Source: Aquicoccus sp. G2-2
Lineage (GTDB): Bacteria; Pseudomonadota; Alphaproteobacteria; Rhodobacterales; Rhodobacteraceae
Assembly (NCBI RefSeq): GCF_034555965.1
Contig: NZ_JAYDCK010000003.1
Location: 2,480,001-2,544,000, forward strand
Direction: 5' to 3'
Length of the DNA: 64,000 bases
Below are positions 18,592 to 27,491 of the stretch, piece after piece; the stretch's first letter is position 1, and each line of letters starts with the position of its first letter. The position numbers and the translations under genes were made by a program. The notes under the pieces are model-generated. The model saw only the letters and a program-made list of their open reading frames with translations, was not told the origin of the DNA and made no database searches.

Positions 18592-20129
18592 TCAGCATCC
18601 ATCCCTAAGCTTGAATCGCTGGATCTTGCCGGTCGCGGTTTTTGGCAACTCGTCCATCACTTCGATCCAGCGTGGATATTTCCACATACCGATCTTTTCC
18701 TTGATATGCGCTTTCAGGGCGTCCATATCCGGCGCCGCCGCACCTTCCTTCAACACGATGAACGCCGCCGGTTTCAGAAGCTTCTTCTCATCCGCCCGCG
18801 CCACCACCGCCGCTTCCAGTATCCCCGGAAACTCGATCAGCGCCTGTTCCACCTCGAATGGCGACACCCAGATGCCGGAAACCTTGAACATGTCGTCCGT
18901 CCGCCCGCAATAAACATAGCGCCCGTCGGAGTTGCACTCATATTTGTCGCCGGTCCGGGTCCAGTGGCCCTCAAACGTGCTGCGGCTCTTGTTGCGCCGG
19001 TTCCAATAGCCCTCTGCACTTGATGGGCCGCGCACCAGCAATTCACCGACTTCGCCTTCGGCCACATCCTCGTCATGCTCATCGACAAGCCGCACCTCAT
19101 AGCCGGGCACAGCCACGCCCGAGGTGCCATAGGCGATCTCTCCGGGCCGGTTCGACAGAAAGATATGCAGCATCTCGGTAGAGCCGACGCCATCGACAAT
19201 CTCCGCCCCCCAGAGCTTTTCCCAACGCTCCCCCACATCACGCGGCAGCGCTTCCCCGGCAGAGGTGCATATCCGCACGCAATGATCCGGCTTGCCGCCC
19301 GCTTTCTCCTGCTCGGCCACCAGCGCCGCAAACAGCGTCGGCACGCCGCAAAACACCGTGGGCGTCTCGCGCGCCATGATGTCGAACATTGCCGCCGGTG
19401 TTGGTCGTCCGCTGAAGATCACCGTGGTTGCCCCCGCCGCCATCGGAAAGCTCATCGCGTTGCCCAACCCATAGGCAAAGAACATCTTCGCGGCCGAAAA
19501 CACTACGTCATCCTCGCGGATACCCAAAACCTGATTGCCGAACGTGTCCACCGTCGCCATGAGCGATGAATGCACATGGCGCACCCCTTCGGCGTGCCCG
19601 TCGATCCAGACGAGTAAAGCCAGAAGGCAAGCTCGTCCTCATTGGCCTCCACCGCCTCCAGCACCGGCGCATCCTTCACGAAAGCGCGGTAACTCTCGGT
19701 CCCGTCTGGCGCCTCCCCGATCACCAGCACAGCACGCAAGAAACGGTTCGCCTCTATCGCCGGTTTCACAACATCCCAAAGCGCCTCTGACACAACCAAG
19801 ATTGATGCCCGACTATCATTCAGGATGGCCTCATAAACCTGACTGGACAGCAACGTATTAAGCGGCACCGGAATCGCCCCCGCCTTCAATGCCCCCCAGA
19901 ACACCACCGGAAATTCGATCTGGTCGCGCACGATCATCGCAATCCGCTCTTCCCGGCGCACCCCGTGGCGGCCCAGCGCACCGGCAAAGCGCCCGCTCTC
20001 CTCGGCCAACTGGCCATAGCTCAGCGCCCGCTTTGCGCCGTCCGCCTCGCGAAAGGCAACCTTGTCGCCCCGGCCCTCCGCAATATGGCGATCCACGAAA
20101 TAAAGTGCTGCGTTCTGGTTTTGCTCCAC
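18592..20129 (-). CDS. bcl: Benzoate-CoA ligase (apparent frameshift)
   Basis: This AMP-forming ligase activates benzoate with ATP and CoA, the entry step to the box pathway. The upstream frame holds ALYFVDRHIAEGRGDKVAF and the P-loop YSSGSTGTPKG. The downstream frame holds GVGSTEMLHIFLSN, YCGRTDDMFKVSG and PKTATGKIQRFKL. They join at TPKG/VRHVHSS if the C4 run at 19584-19587 (G4 in the gene) gains one base, giving about 512 residues. I place the start at GTG 20129, which follows a strong AGGGAGG site; ATGs at 20180 and 20192 lack one. The substrate call rests on the box neighbours and the BCL-like sequence. Confidence 0.9.
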
Positions 20130-20204
20130 GTCCCTGCCCTCCCTGGCGGCCCAAGCCCGACCGTCCTGCGCGCCGGGCATGGAATCAATCATAGAGATGA
20201 TTTA

Positions 20205-20218
20205 TGCGTTATAATGCA
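20205..20218. promoter_or_regulatory. BoxR-like operator upstream of bcl
   Basis: The site reads TGCG-TTATAA-TGCA, one base from TGCA-N6-TGCA, with the same core as the boxC sites. It is about 76 bases upstream of the preferred bcl start. Its presence supports bcl and the hydrolase being co-regulated with boxCBA by BoxR. Confidence 0.65.
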
Positions 20219-20289
20219 CATATCATGCCGCGTTTCAATTCCCTTTTGCGTTAGGTGAATTTTTCTGCACACGCCAGTCGGCGTCAATG

Positions 20290-20628
20290 TCAAAGAATGT
20301 CCAGAACAGCTTCCGGCGGCCGCCCGATCGCCGCCTTGTCGCCTGCAAAAACAATTGGCCGCTCGATCAGCTTGGGCACCCGTGCCATCGCGGCAAAAAG
20401 GGCCGCCTCATCGCTCCGCTCGCTCAACCCTTCGGCTTTGAACTCCGGCTCCGCCGTGCGCATCATCGCCAGCGGGGAAAGCCCAAGCACCTTTGCCGCA
20501 GCGCGCAACTCAGCCTCGCTCGGGGCATCCTCAAGATAGCGCCGCACATCCGGGCTGTGGCCGCGCTCTTCCAGAAGCGCCAGCGTTTGCCGCGATTTAC
20601 TGCACCGTGGGTTGTGCCAAATGATCAT
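20290..20628 (-). CDS. ArsC/Spx-family reductase-like protein
   Basis: The 112-residue protein has the glutaredoxin-type arsenate reductase fold with the nucleophile C9 in NPRCSKSRQ. It also has a C-terminal [17 protein letters not shown] segment, the usual RP motif of ArsC. No ars regulator or pump lies nearby, so arsenate reduction is not proved; many such proteins have unknown substrates. It overlaps the end of pyrD by four bases' worth of shared sequence (20625-20628), so it belongs to the pyrD transcript. Confidence 0.85.
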   Translation of the reverse strand: MIIWHNPRCSKSRQTLALLEERGHSPDVRRYLEDAPSEAELRAAAKVLGLSPLAMMRTAEPEFKAEGLSERSDEAALFAAMARVPKLIERPIVFAGDKAAIGRPPEAVLDIL

Positions 20629-21683
20629 AACCAGTCCTTTCGTTTGATGCCCCGTGCAGCCGAGACGTTATCATGCCCCTCGCGCTCAAGAATCGCGTCA
20701 AGGTCACGCGCAATCTCTGCGGCTAGGCCAAAGCCACGATAAATCATCGCGGTATATAATTGCACCGCCGTCGCCCCGGCACAAATCTTGGCATAGGCGT
20801 CTTGCGCATTGGAGATGCCGCCCACCCCCACCAGCGGCATTTTGCCCGCCGTAACCTCGTAAAGCTTCGCCAGAACCCGCGTCGATTTCTCGAATAACGG
20901 CGCCCCCGAAAGCCCGCCCGCCTGCTCACGCTGCGCGTCTTGCAACCCGGCCCGGTCAAGCGTGGTGTTGGTCGCCACAATCGCGTTGATCCCGGCCCCC
21001 ATCGCCACTTCGGCAATATCCTCGATCTCCGCATCACTCAAATCTGGCGCGATTTTAAGGAAAATCGGAATCGGCCGCTTGAGCCAGTCGCGCATCTCGA
21101 TCACGCCTTTCAACAACGCCGCCAACGCCGCCGCCCCTTGCAAATCGCGCAGGCTTTCGGTGTTGGGAGAAGAGACATTGACGGTCGCAAAATCAATATG
21201 CGGCCCACAATGCGCCAGCACCCGCGCATAATCTTCCGCCCGGTCGCCGCTATCCTTGTTGGCGCCAAGGTTCAGCCCCAAAATCACCGCGCCGCGCCGC
21301 ACCGCAAGACGGCGCGCAATCGCCTCCATCCCGTCATTGTTGAACCCGAAACGGTTGATCGCGGCCCGGTCTTCACCAAGCCGGAACAGGCGCGGTTTAG
21401 GGTTGCCCGGTTGTGGGCGTGGCGTCGCGGCGCCTACCTCGACAAACCCGAACCCGCTCCGCGCCAAAGGGTCAAGAGCCACGGCATTCTTGTCAAACCC
21501 CGCCGCCAGCCCCACCGGATTGGGCAGCACCAATGAGGCCAGATCGGTGCGCAACCGTGGCGACGTCACCGACCCCGGCAGCGGCACCACCCCCCAGTTC
21601 AGCGCCCTAAGCGCAAGCCCATGGCCCAACTCCGGGTCAAGCCCGTGCAACGCGGCCAAGCCCAGCCGCTCGATCAGGCTCAT
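20625..21683 (-). CDS. pyrD: Dihydroorotate dehydrogenase (quinone), class 2
   Basis: The 352-residue FMN enzyme oxidises dihydroorotate to orotate at the inner membrane and passes electrons to quinone. Visible features are the N-terminal amphipathic membrane region, [10 protein letters not shown] near residue 59, [15 protein letters not shown] near residue 170 with the class 2 catalytic Ser, and the FMN-phosphate region [16 protein letters not shown]. Length fits class 2. It overlaps both neighbours (DUF952 upstream, arsC-like downstream), which suggests a three-gene operon. Confidence 0.96.
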   Translation of the reverse strand: MSLIERLGLAALHGLDPELGHGLALRALNWGVVPLPGSVTSPRLRTDLASLVLPNPVGLAAGFDKNAVALDPLARSGFGFVEVGAATPRPQPGNPKPRLFRLGEDRAAINRFGFNNDGMEAIARRLAVRRGAVILGLNLGANKDSGDRAEDYARVLAHCGPHIDFATVNVSSPNTESLRDLQGAAALAALLKGVIEMRDWLKRPIPIFLKIAPDLSDAEIEDIAEVAMGAGINAIVATNTTLDRAGLQDAQREQAGGLSGAPLFEKSTRVLAKLYEVTAGKMPLVGVGGISNAQDAYAKICAGATAVQLYTAMIYRGFGLAAEIARDLDAILEREGHDNVSAARGIKRKDWL

Positions 21684-22021
21684 GTCATCTCCTCGGGAAA
21701 CACATGGCCGCCCGCATCATCAAGCGGCAGCGGCCTTGCCCAAAGCACATCCTCCCGCCGCAAACCACGATAAAGATGCGGGAACAACGCACCACCGCGC
21801 GACGGCTCCCATTTCAGGGCTTCCCCCAACGCGGTCGCCTCGATTGCCAGCAAGACAAGCCCCGTCTCCCCTTTGAAATGTTTCGCCGCCGTTTCCGCGA
21901 CCTGATCCGCCGTGGAAAAATGAACAAACCCATCCGCCAGATCAACAGGCGCGCCGCGCGTCTCTCCGACCTTTTCCAATGCTTGCCACTCGGGCGCGCG
22001 GAATATCTTGTAAATCAACAT
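21680..22021 (-). CDS. DUF952 family protein
   Basis: The 113-residue soluble protein matches DUF952. It has [11 protein letters not shown] at the start, the [16 protein letters not shown] motif at about residues 30-45 and FPHLYRGL toward the end. The conserved His and Ser of the HFS motif hint at an enzyme related to glutathione or ADP-ribosyl chemistry, but no function is established. It overlaps the start of pyrD as ATGA (21680-21683). Confidence 0.9.
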   Translation of the reverse strand: MLIYKIFRAPEWQALEKVGETRGAPVDLADGFVHFSTADQVAETAAKHFKGETGLVLLAIEATALGEALKWEPSRGGALFPHLYRGLRREDVLWARPLPLDDAGGHVFPEEMT

Positions 22022-22069
22022 GGAAGTTTGATGCCGCGCGACGGATGCGCCGTCAAGGCGGATACCCCC

Positions 22070-22612
22070 TCACCCATGCCAGCGCGCACAAGCCATGGCG
22101 ATGCGCGCACCGAACCGGCGGGCGGTCTCCAAATCGCCCTCCGTCAACAATGTCCCATCGCACGGGTCCGTCGCCATAAGCCCCAGCCACGCTCCGTCAC
22201 GGTTGATCCCGGCATTTTCGGGGTTGATCGGCGCGCTGATCTCGCCTTGCCCGATCCAGACCATCTGCATCTGTGCCGCAAAAACCGCCATCCGAAGCAG
22301 CGTTGAAAGCTTGTCCCCCGACGGGTGCATCGAGGTGGTAAACCCGCCCGCGATCTTGTCTGCCCAATCACCATTGTCCCAGTATCTTGACGCATCCTCG
22401 AAAAACTGCGCAACCGCGCCTGCCACGCCGCCCATATAGGTCGGGCTGCCAAACACGATGCCCGGCGCCGCCGCCAAAGCTTGCCAATCCTCCGGGCCAA
22501 CCTGCGCCACATCAATCATGCGGCACTCTTGCCCCGTGCCCGTCCTGATTTCACGCGCCATGGCTTCGGTGCGGCGGCTACCGGAAAAATAGGCGATACA
22601 AATCGGGGGCAT
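22070..22612 (-). CDS. Flavodoxin-like NAD(P)H-quinone reductase family protein
   Basis: The 180-residue flavodoxin-fold protein starts with a strand and a phosphate loop (IAYFSGSRRTEAMA). Further on are GSPTYMGGVAGAVAQFF (residues 54-70) and a central FTTSMHPSGDKLSTL, typical of WrbA/flavodoxin-like FMN proteins. It should bind FMN and reduce quinones or serve as an electron carrier. The gene is 48 bases upstream of DUF952 on the same strand. The precise partner is unknown. Confidence 0.85.
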   Translation of the reverse strand: MPPICIAYFSGSRRTEAMAREIRTGTGQECRMIDVAQVGPEDWQALAAAPGIVFGSPTYMGGVAGAVAQFFEDASRYWDNGDWADKIAGGFTTSMHPSGDKLSTLLRMAVFAAQMQMVWIGQGEISAPINPENAGINRDGAWLGLMATDPCDGTLLTEGDLETARRFGARIAMACARWHG

Positions 22613-22689
22613 GGGCGGTCTTTCGCAACGGTTCAGGTCGCTTCAGCAAATATGAGGGATTACCGCTGGTGACAACGGCAAATCCCGAC

Positions 22690-23943
22690 CTATCCCAGCC
22701 GCCTCAATAACGCCTGCGATGGCTCGCCCGTCACCGCCAACCCGTTGGCCTTCTGATACGCCCGAATCGCATTTTCCGTCTTCTTGCCAAACACCCCGTC
22801 CGCACCGCCGGTATCATACCCCGCCGCTGTCAGCCGCGCTTGAAGGCGCTTGCGCTCGTCGATTGAGAACCCAAATTCATCCGGCGGGAAGCGCCCTCTG
22901 AGCGGCCCCGCCCCGCGCAGTCGGTCGGCCAGATGCCCAACCCCCAGCGCATAATTCTCCGAATTGTTATAGCGCAGGATCACGCTGAAATTGCGGAACA
23001 CAAGGAACGCAGGTCCGCTTGCCCCCATTGGCAGCAGGATCGAACCTGCGCCGTGATCCGGCAACCGCCCGCCGCTTATCGGCACCACGCCCAGCGCCGC
23101 CCAGTCTGCCACCGATTTCTTCGTGCCGCGCCCTGCCAATCCCGCGTTGAAGCCTGAGGGCACCCGCACCTCCAGCCCCCAAAGCTGCCCCTTGCGCCAG
23201 CCCGAACGCGCCAGATACGCAGCCGCCGAAGCCAGTGCATCGGTCGGATCATCGCCCCAGATATCGCGCCGCCCCTCGCCGCGAAAATCCACCGCATAGG
23301 CCTCGAATGTCGTTGGGATGAACTGCGTATGCCCCATCGCCCCGGCCCAGCTTCCGGTCATCTGCTCAGCACTCACATCGCCGCGCTGAATGATCTTCAG
23401 CGCCGCAATCAACTGCTTTTCAAAAAACACCCCGCGCCGCCCCTCATAGGCCAGCGTCGATGTGGCCGAAATCACCGGAATATCGCCGCGCCGCGCGCCG
23501 AACCGGCTTTCCACGCCCCAGATCGCCGCGACAATCTCGGCCGGCACCCCGTAACGCGCCTCGATCTCGCCCAGCAACTTGCGCCGCGCGGCAAATTCCC
23601 GCCGCCCGGTGGCGACCTTCTCATCACCCGCCATGATCGCCATGTAATCTTCGAATGAGCGTTTAAATTCCGTCTGGTTGCGGTCGCGCTCGATTACGCC
23701 GGGCAAGAACCCGGCGCTGCGAAACGCCCTGTTGAACGTGGCTTGGCTGATACCCCGCGCCTCCGCTCTGGGGCGGAAAGCCAGCACCCATGCGTCATAG
23801 CCCGCGTTTTTCTGCGGGCGCAGCGCCGGGTCCGCCGCACTGGCTCCGCCGCCGCCGGATGACGCCGAAAGCCCGCCCGTCATACATCCCGTCAGAAGGC
23901 TCACCCCGCCCGCCGCGGCCACAAATCGCCGTGTCACTCGCAT
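22690..23943 (-). CDS. Lytic murein transglycosylase, MltB type with peptidoglycan-binding domain
   Basis: The 417-residue lipoprotein-like enzyme (LTGC lipobox, C20) carries an MltB catalytic domain. The catalytic Glu is in AAIWGVESRFG, near residue 145, with HTQFIPTTF downstream. The last 60 residues form a PG_binding_1 domain (LQARLTAAGYDTGGADGVFG). It cleaves glycan strands to 1,6-anhydro-muropeptides in the periplasm. It stands alone between the flavoprotein and MATE genes. Confidence 0.93.
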   Translation of the reverse strand: MRVTRRFVAAAGGVSLLTGCMTGGLSASSGGGGASAADPALRPQKNAGYDAWVLAFRPRAEARGISQATFNRAFRSAGFLPGVIERDRNQTEFKRSFEDYMAIMAGDEKVATGRREFAARRKLLGEIEARYGVPAEIVAAIWGVESRFGARRGDIPVISATSTLAYEGRRGVFFEKQLIAALKIIQRGDVSAEQMTGSWAGAMGHTQFIPTTFEAYAVDFRGEGRRDIWGDDPTDALASAAAYLARSGWRKGQLWGLEVRVPSGFNAGLAGRGTKKSVADWAALGVVPISGGRLPDHGAGSILLPMGASGPAFLVFRNFSVILRYNNSENYALGVGHLADRLRGAGPLRGRFPPDEFGFSIDERKRLQARLTAAGYDTGGADGVFGKKTENAIRAYQKANGLAVTGEPSQALLRRLG

Positions 23944-24011
23944 ATCTCTGCCCCGTTATCCTTGCCTCCCCGACAGTCTGACGCGGGTTCTGATTCCGGG
24001 CAAGGGGGTGC

Positions 24012-25364
24012 TTACGGCATGGCGGCTTGTCGCTGCCCTTCGGCGGCCCGTTCCAGCGCCGGATAACGCAGCGCCAGCGTGGCGCCGCGCACGATGAACG
24101 AAATAATCAGCGCCAGCCACAGCCCATGATTGCCAAGTGGCCCCATCAGCGCCCACGCCGCCAGCGCATACACGCCTGTCGCCACCGCCATCATGTTGCG
24201 CATATCGGCTGAACGTGTCGCCCCGATGAAAATTCCGTCAAACATCACCAGCCCAAGAATGAAAATCGGCGCAATGATCATCCATGGCAGATAAAGCCGC
24301 GCCGCCGCCTGCACGCCCGGGTCTTTCGCCATCAGATCAATGATCATCCCGCCAAACAGGAAGAACGCCAACGCGAACAAAAGCGCCGCCACCCCTCCCC
24401 AGAAGCTCGCCACCAGCGCGCTGCGCCGGATCGAACCCACCGCCGCCGCGCCGAATGCCTGCCCAACCAGCGTTTCGGCGGCAAAAGCAAAACCGTCCAT
24501 CGCATAGCCGGTGATATGCAGAAATTGCAGCAGCACCTGATTGGCGGCCAAGGTCACATCGCCGAAATGCCCGCCCAGCAGCAGGAACGACACGAAAATC
24601 GCCTGCAACAGCATCGAACGGATCATGATATCGGTGTTCACCACCGCCATCCGCTTCAACCGCACCGCATCGAACACCCGCGCCCAATCGCGCCATGCCC
24701 GCACCGCGAACACATCACGGCACAGCCACAGCCCCATCACCAGCCCGCTCCATTCGGCCAGAAACGTGGCAAACGCCACCCCCGAAACACCCCAGCCCAG
24801 CCCCAGCACGAACCACAGATCAAGCCCCACATTCAGCCCGTTCATCCAGACCTGCAAAGCCAGAACACCACGGGTGCGCTCCTGCGCGATCAACCACCCG
24901 GTAATACCGTAAATCGCAATGGCGGCCGGGGCTGACCATATTCGGATCTGCATATAATCATGCGCCAACCCGCGCACCTCTGCGCTCACCGGCGAAACCG
25001 CAAACGCGCCAACAAAGATCGGCCATTGCAGCGCAATAAGCACCAGCCCGCCCGCCAACCCGATCATCAGCACCCGCGTCAAAAGCGCGGCAACCTCTGC
25101 CGTGTTGCCCGCACCATGCGCCTGACTGGTCAGCCCGGTCGTGCCCATCCGCAGAAAGCCGAATATCCAGTAAATCGCCGAAAGGATCACCGCGCCCACG
25201 CCAACGGCGGCAATCGGCGCGGCATCGGGGATCTGGCCCACCACGCCGGTGTCGACAATGCCCAAAATCGGCACCGTGACATTGGAAAGCATGATCGGCA
25301 GTGCGATCTTCAAGACCCGGCGATGCGTAATCCCGCCATGGCGTGCCGCGAACGCCTCAGCCAT
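24012..25364 (-). CDS. MATE family efflux transporter (DinF-like)
   Basis: The 450-residue inner-membrane protein has about 12 hydrophobic helices in two MATE repeats. Features include IALPIMLSNVTVPILGIVDT in the first helix, ending in the expected Asp, and AGNTAEVAALLTRVL before helix 3. Such proteins exchange cations for drugs or metabolites. Its start overlaps the stop of the upstream thioesterase gene by eight bases, so three genes (two thioesterases, MATE) form one leftward run. The substrate is unknown. Confidence 0.92.
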   Translation of the reverse strand: MAEAFAARHGGITHRRVLKIALPIMLSNVTVPILGIVDTGVVGQIPDAAPIAAVGVGAVILSAIYWIFGFLRMGTTGLTSQAHGAGNTAEVAALLTRVLMIGLAGGLVLIALQWPIFVGAFAVSPVSAEVRGLAHDYMQIRIWSAPAAIAIYGITGWLIAQERTRGVLALQVWMNGLNVGLDLWFVLGLGWGVSGVAFATFLAEWSGLVMGLWLCRDVFAVRAWRDWARVFDAVRLKRMAVVNTDIMIRSMLLQAIFVSFLLLGGHFGDVTLAANQVLLQFLHITGYAMDGFAFAAETLVGQAFGAAAVGSIRRSALVASFWGGVAALLFALAFFLFGGMIIDLMAKDPGVQAAARLYLPWMIIAPIFILGLVMFDGIFIGATRSADMRNMMAVATGVYALAAWALMGPLGNHGLWLALIISFIVRGATLALRYPALERAAEGQRQAAMP

Positions 25365-25866
25365 CGCGCGGCGGCATCAGGAAATGCCCGGTTGCCTGCG
25401 CGCAGGGCCGCTCGCGGTTGTCCTGCCACGCCTCGACGAACACGCTGGCATAGCGCCGCCCCGAGCGGTTTACCGTGGCGCGCGCATAGGCGTCCCTCGG
25501 CAGGCCCGAGCGCAAGTAGTCCACGGTGAAATCAATCGTTTTCGGCAGCCGTGGCAAATGCCCCCTGACCACCTCTTCCACATCCCGCTCACCCTGCTCG
25601 ATCTCGGCCCAAAGCACCGACCAGCTCAGCCCGATCACCGCAGCAACTTCCAAAAACCCCGACAACGCACCACCATGAAGCGCCGGCAGCATCGGATTGC
25701 CGATCAGCTTGTCATCATAGCGCATTACTGCGGTCAGCTCATCACCGCGCCGGTCAAACTCGATCCCCATCCAGTTGATATAAGGCACGCCATGCACCAG
25801 CGCATTCAGCGCCGCATCACGGCGTTGCTTGACCACCTGAACGGGTTCCGGGCGCTTGCGGCTCAC
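25357..25866 (-). CDS. Hotdog-fold PaaI-type thioesterase
   Basis: The 169-residue protein carries the PaaI signature LHGGALSGFLEVAAVIG (about residues 63-79) and the paired DFTVDYLRSG strand. These enzymes hydrolyse acyl-CoA esters, often aromatic or stalled intermediates. It starts with ATGA overlapping the previous thioesterase stop (25863-25866). A second gene of the same fold beside it may form a hetero-oligomer or arise from duplication. The aromatic-acid genes 5 kb away make an aryl-CoA substrate possible but unproved. Confidence 0.86.
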   Translation of the reverse strand: MSRKRPEPVQVVKQRRDAALNALVHGVPYINWMGIEFDRRGDELTAVMRYDDKLIGNPMLPALHGGALSGFLEVAAVIGLSWSVLWAEIEQGERDVEEVVRGHLPRLPKTIDFTVDYLRSGLPRDAYARATVNRSGRRYASVFVEAWQDNRERPCAQATGHFLMPPRDG

Positions 25867-26282
25867 CTCAATCCCTCCACCGTGAACGCCCCCGTGGCCG
25901 TGGCCACCGGGCGGCTTTCGTCCTCATCCACCGCGACCGCCCGCACGAACGCAACCGAACGGGTGATATGGTAACATTCGGCGCGTGTTATGATTGTCTG
26001 CCCCGGCGTGGCCGGGCGCATATAGTCGATCCGCAGATCAATCGTCGCCGTTCCGGCAGGAGAGGCCGGATGGCTCATCGCCGCCGCCCCGCAACAGGTA
26101 TCCATCACCGCCGATACCGCGCCGCCATGAATCACCCCGGTTTCCGGGTCGCCCACGAACGCCTCGTCATAGGGCATCTCGATCACTGCCGTGCCATTGC
26201 CGATCTCGGTCAGGTCCATACCAAGCGCTCGGGCGTGCGGAATCGCCTGAATGAAATGTTTAGCGATCATGGCTTTGTCCAT
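25863..26282 (-). CDS. Hotdog-fold PaaI-type thioesterase
   Basis: The 139-residue protein has the family core VIHGGAVSAVMDTCCGAA and TIDLRIDYMRPA. The frame is open to 26519, but that part is basic, Cys-rich and unlike the family, so ATG 26282 is chosen; it gives the typical MDKAMIAKHFIQAIPHARALG-like start. It is divergent from the first MerR gene with about 215 bases between. It heads the thioesterase-thioesterase-MATE run. Confidence 0.87.
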   Translation of the reverse strand: MDKAMIAKHFIQAIPHARALGMDLTEIGNGTAVIEMPYDEAFVGDPETGVIHGGAVSAVMDTCCGAAAMSHPASPAGTATIDLRIDYMRPATPGQTIITRAECYHITRSVAFVRAVAVDEDESRPVATATGAFTVEGLR

Positions 26283-26497
26283 CGGCTCTGGCACCCCGTT
26301 TCGCGATGTGCCCTTGTCGCCTGTATCGCCCGGCCTCTGCAAGCGCCGAGTTACCCGCCCGCACCCGCACCCGCGCCCATACATGCTGCGCACGCAGCAA
26401 TCCTTCACTGCACCGCAGAAAAACGCCGCGCCGAAACACCTGCTCCGGTTGCTCTTGTCCCGCGAAGGCAATAGCATCCGCACCAAGGGAGAAACGC

Positions 26498-26926
26498 ATG
26501 TCCGATATCCGGCTTTCATTCAAGGAAATGTGCGAACGGTTCGACGTGACCCCCCGCACCTTGCGCTACTACGAATATATCGAACTGTTGCACCCCGAAC
26601 GCGAGGGCCGCGCCCGCTTTTATGGCCCGCGCGAGGTCGAACGGATGATCCACATTCTGCGTGGCCGCAAATGGGGGTTTCAGCTTGAAGGCATCCGCCA
26701 ATGGCTGCTGATCTACGAGGAAGACGGCTATCATGCCCGCAAGGCTTGGGTGCGCTCGGCCAGCAACCAGCTTGAAGTGCTGCGCAGTCAGCTCGAAGAC
26801 CTCAAGGATGCGATCGAAACCCTTGAACAATCACGCGCCAATACCGCCAGCCTGATCGAAACCGAAGAGGCCGGCGGCGATATCGGCAATGTCTGGCGGC
26901 CCGACCTCAGCAAAATGCGGAAATGA
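26498..26926 (+). CDS. MerR-family regulator 1
   Basis: The 142-residue protein has a MerR winged helix at the N-terminus ([21 protein letters not shown]), a wing with EGRARFYG, and a long C-terminal coiled coil (about residues 85-120) for dimerisation. There are no Cys residues in the effector region, so metal sensing is unlikely. It probably senses an acyl-CoA or other metabolite, given the beta-oxidation genes downstream. The frame opens earlier (26306), but that part overlaps the divergent promoter region and is not family-like. The ATG at 26498 follows AAGGGAGA. Confidence 0.9.
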   Translation: MSDIRLSFKEMCERFDVTPRTLRYYEYIELLHPEREGRARFYGPREVERMIHILRGRKWGFQLEGIRQWLLIYEEDGYHARKAWVRSASNQLEVLRSQLEDLKDAIETLEQSRANTASLIETEEAGGDIGNVWRPDLSKMRK

Positions 26927-26938
26927 CGTAACGTTCCC

Positions 26939-26954
26939 TTTACGTAAACGTCAA
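26939..26954. promoter_or_regulatory. Palindromic MerR-type operator
   Basis: TTTACGTAAACGTCAA is a near-perfect palindrome (ACGT arms around a central AA) between the two merR genes, about 85 bases before the second. It resembles the TTTACGTAAACGTAAA-type boxes that I recall for LiuR-like MerR regulators of acyl-CoA catabolism. A second, looser ACGTAACGT lies at 26926-26934. It is a plausible operator for one or both MerR proteins controlling the genes to the right. Confidence 0.6.
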
Positions 26955-27037
26955 CTTAACTTGATTCAGCTCGCTCAAAGCGCCAGATTGGCAATGTCCC
27001 TGACGCTAGGGACCTTTGTTTCAAAGGATCGTGTGCC

Positions 27038-27442
27038 ATGCCCGAGTCAACCGCACTGATGACCATCCGCCAGATGTGCGATGCTTATGATGTCACCCCG
27101 CGTACGCTGCGCTTTTATGAGGCGAAGGAACTTTTGTTCCCAAAACGCGAAGGCCAGAAGCGGCTTTATGGCAAACGCGACCGCGCCCGGCTCAAGCTGA
27201 TACTGCGCGGCAAACGCTTCGGCTTCAGCCTCGAAGAAATCCGCCAGTTGCTCAACCTCTACGATATCGGCGATCAACAGCAAACCCAACTCGCCCGCAC
27301 TGTCGAAATCGGGCAGGAGCGGTTGGCTGACATGATCCACCAACGCGACGAATTGAACGAGGCCATCACCGAACTCAGCGAACAACTCGACTGGGGCGGG
27401 AAGGTTCTTGCCGCGATGCCGCAGGATAAGGCCGCCCAGTAA
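27038..27442 (+). CDS. MerR-family regulator 2
   Basis: The 134-residue protein is similar in layout to the first MerR gene: helix-turn-helix [22 protein letters not shown], wing EGQKRLYG, then [15 protein letters not shown] and a coiled coil ending near residue 120. It has no effector-domain Cys. The likeness of the HTHs (both [10 protein letters not shown]) suggests tandem duplication with divergent C-termini, so they may share operators. It is 49 bases before the first acyl-CoA dehydrogenase gene and probably co-transcribed with it. Confidence 0.9.
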   Translation: MPESTALMTIRQMCDAYDVTPRTLRFYEAKELLFPKREGQKRLYGKRDRARLKLILRGKRFGFSLEEIRQLLNLYDIGDQQQTQLARTVEIGQERLADMIHQRDELNEAITELSEQLDWGGKVLAAMPQDKAAQ

Positions 27443-27491
27443 TAAACCCGCCACAAACAAACTCACCTGTTCAAGTCTAACGGAGCCCGCC

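Noticed and set aside
20290..20628. Arsenic resistance operon
   Set aside because: The ArsC-like gene is coupled to pyrD, with no arsR, arsB or acr3 gene nearby.
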